Assembly: GCA_020431945.1 (NCBI GenBank)
Contig: JAGQHH010000439.1
Coordinates: forward strand, 1-13,285
Direction: 5' to 3'
Source: Cyanobacteria bacterium HKST-UBA02
Lineage (GTDB): Bacteria; Cyanobacteriota; Vampirovibrionia; Obscuribacterales; Obscuribacteraceae
Length of the DNA stretch: 13,285 nt
Shown here in pieces: positions 12,119 through 13,285 of the stretch; within the stretch, counting starts at the first letter, position 1, and every line of letters starts with the position of its first letter. The notes beneath the pieces were generated by a model, which saw only the letters and a program-made list of their open reading frames with translations, had not been told where the DNA came from and searched no databases. Both the position numbers and the translations under genes were made by a program.

Positions 12119-13285
12119 CTATTGCCCGTGAGAAGCGTAATAGGACTGCACTGTTGAATAAGCCCGTCTTCTGGGTGGCTCAGTAGGTACTGAAGGTTTG
12201 GCTGCCGCTCTGGCGACCGGGCGATGCCTTTTGCGCTTCTTGGCTGGCGGAGCCTTTTTCGGCGCAGCCTTTTCGGCGACGGCGGGAGCCTCGGACTTCA
12301 TCGGCTCGGACTTCATCACCTCACCCGTACCGCCCCTGCCTGGCTCGGATGCAGACTTCGCGGGCGCTTCGAGATCTCCGGCAGCGGCTGATGTCACCTT
12401 CGATTCATCTGCGGAGCCAGCCGGTGAGGATGCGCTCGCTCCGGTCGATGAAGTTCGGCTTGCTTTTGCGCTTGCCGGGGCGCTCGAAACGGGCTCCGTC
12501 TCCGCGGATGTTCCACCAGCAGCCGGTTGATTCGCCACGGGCTGTTGACCGGGCCGGATAGCAGAAAGGGCCAGGAATGAGCAAACAGCCACTACCACTA
12601 CCACCATGGCCATGACCATATAATTCGGTTTGACCGGAGTCCTGACCCTCCTTACTGCATCCTCGGCTCTCTCCAGGTCTTCTTCCCGGGAGCCCGGACC
12701 ACCACCTGCGGTGGTGCTTTCCGCCAGCAGAAATCCCGGCACCCTCTTCGGAAGGTTATCGGCGGAATCGGAACTGGCAGAAGTAGCCAGCTCAGCCGGA
12801 GTGGGCTTTTGCACAGGAAAGTCCATTCTCGTAGTCTGCCTGATGGCATTACGAACGAGCTCCAGCTCGCTTTTCAGCTCCGCCATATCCGGAAAGCGAT
12901 CTTCGGGCTTGATCTCCAGACAGCGCAGCACTATCTTCTCGAGACTGCCGGGATATGCCCGTCCCGGAACGACTTTCGAGAAGGATGGCGCCTTCTGGGT
13001 GCACTTGAGTTTGACCGTCTCCATGTAGTTGTCGTGGTAATGCGGCCACTCTCCGGTAAGTATCTGATACATGATCACGCCGAGCTGGTAGATGTCGCTC
13101 TTTTCACTCAGCTCCATGCCCTGAAGCTGCTCCGGAGACATATAGACCGGGCTGCCCACCACTTCGCCGGCCCTCGTCAGACGCTGGGATTCGGCTCCGA
13201 AATGAGCTATCCCGAAATCGAGAATTTTTACCGTGTCCTCATGCGGCTTGTCCGTGAGCATGATGTTCTCGGGCTTCAAGTCCCG
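12119..13285 (-). CDS. Transmembrane Ser/Thr protein kinase, 5' end outside window (388 aa seen)
   Basis: The visible part begins inside the catalytic loop: the last codons of the window read RDLKPEN, so the nucleotide loop, the invariant Lys and the HRD His lie beyond the edge. DFG (23-25 of the visible part), SPVYMSPEQ and the remaining C-lobe (to about residue 146) are intact. A linker leads to one membrane span at about 222-243 (MVMAMVVVVVAVCSFLAL). The outer part is low-complexity, rich in Ala, Ser, Pro and Glu, with a tandem MKSE repeat, and then becomes strongly basic (KKAPPAKKRKRHRP). It ends in a short Tyr-rich tail (STVQSYYASHGQ). This is a PknB-like receptor kinase without a recognisable sensor fold; the basic tail could bind cell wall or other anionic polymer. 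It converges on the DUF218 operon. The stop is TAG at 12119-12121. Confidence 0.9.
   Translation of the reverse strand, partial: RDLKPENIMLTDKPHEDTVKILDFGIAHFGAESQRLTRAGEVVGSPVYMSPEQLQGMELSEKSDIYQLGVIMYQILTGEWPHYHDNYMETVKLKCTQKAPSFSKVVPGRAYPGSLEKIVLRCLEIKPEDRFPDMAELKSELELVRNAIRQTTRMDFPVQKPTPAELATSASSDSADNLPKRVPGFLLAESTTAGGGPGSREEDLERAEDAVRRVRTPVKPNYMVMAMVVVVVAVCSFLALSAIRPGQQPVANQPAAGGTSAETEPVSSAPASAKASRTSSTGASASSPAGSADESKVTSAAAGDLEAPAKSASEPGRGGTGEVMKSEPMKSEAPAVAEKAAPKKAPPAKKRKRHRPVARAAAKPSVPTEPPRRRAYSTVQSYYASHGQ

Noticed and set aside
12706..12725. CACCACC-TGC-GGTGGTG hairpin
   Set aside because: It lies in the linker-coding part of the second kinase and follows from glycine and threonine codons (a TTAGGG-type peptide stretch); there is no sign of regulatory use.

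Overview
The window comes from a bacterium with moderately GC-rich DNA (by eye). It carries two eukaryote-like, membrane-anchored Ser/Thr kinases, one of them with an extracytoplasmic leucine-rich-repeat domain, plus a secreted TPR-like protein and several small hypothetical proteins. This mix recalls the non-photosynthetic cyanobacterial relatives (Obscuribacterales/Melainabacteria). Planctomycetes, Acidobacteria or similar lineages cannot be excluded from the sequence alone. No rRNA, tRNA, CRISPR array, transposase or integrase gene was found.

Layout. (a) 24-981 (+): three small genes of unknown function, each with a GGA-type ribosome binding site, followed by two hairpins. (b) 2054-1169 (-): a 136-aa unknown protein and a 151-aa Met/Phe-rich membrane protein in one operon. 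(c) 2422-4284 (+): receptor-like Ser/Thr kinase with LRRs, preceded by a consensus TATAAT and a leader of about 150 nt. (d) 5580-4407 (-): small multi-pass membrane protein followed by a GH25 lysozyme without a signal peptide. (e) 7310-5934 (-): UMF1/Atg22-like MFS transporter, divergent from (f) 7337-9911 (+): a secreted TPR-like protein with a duplicated terminal motif, followed 4 nt later by a GT1 glycosyltransferase. (g) 10273-11794 (+): CDF zinc-type efflux protein and a YdcF/ElyC-like DUF218 protein. (h) 11795-12118: a repeat-rich intergenic cassette. (i) 13285-12119 (-): a second membrane Ser/Thr kinase, cut by the window edge inside its catalytic loop.

All three convergent gene junctions (981/1169, 4284/4407, 11794/12119) hold strong inverted repeats that probably act as terminators. 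The third is unusual: it holds three degenerate 23-25 bp repeats with a TGCCTGGACAGGCA core, a 17-bp terminator stem, and two related 48-bp hairpin elements in direct orientation, 62 bp apart.

The best-supported functional themes are transmembrane signalling (two kinases, no PP2C phosphatase in view), cell-envelope chemistry (GH25, GT1, DUF218) and transport (MFS, CDF). No defence system or other clearly new multi-gene machine can be shown. The most unusual signals are the hairpin repeat cassette at 11808-12096, the duplicated HPPD-type motif in the secreted TPR-like protein, and the pairing of a leaderless lysozyme with a small membrane protein.
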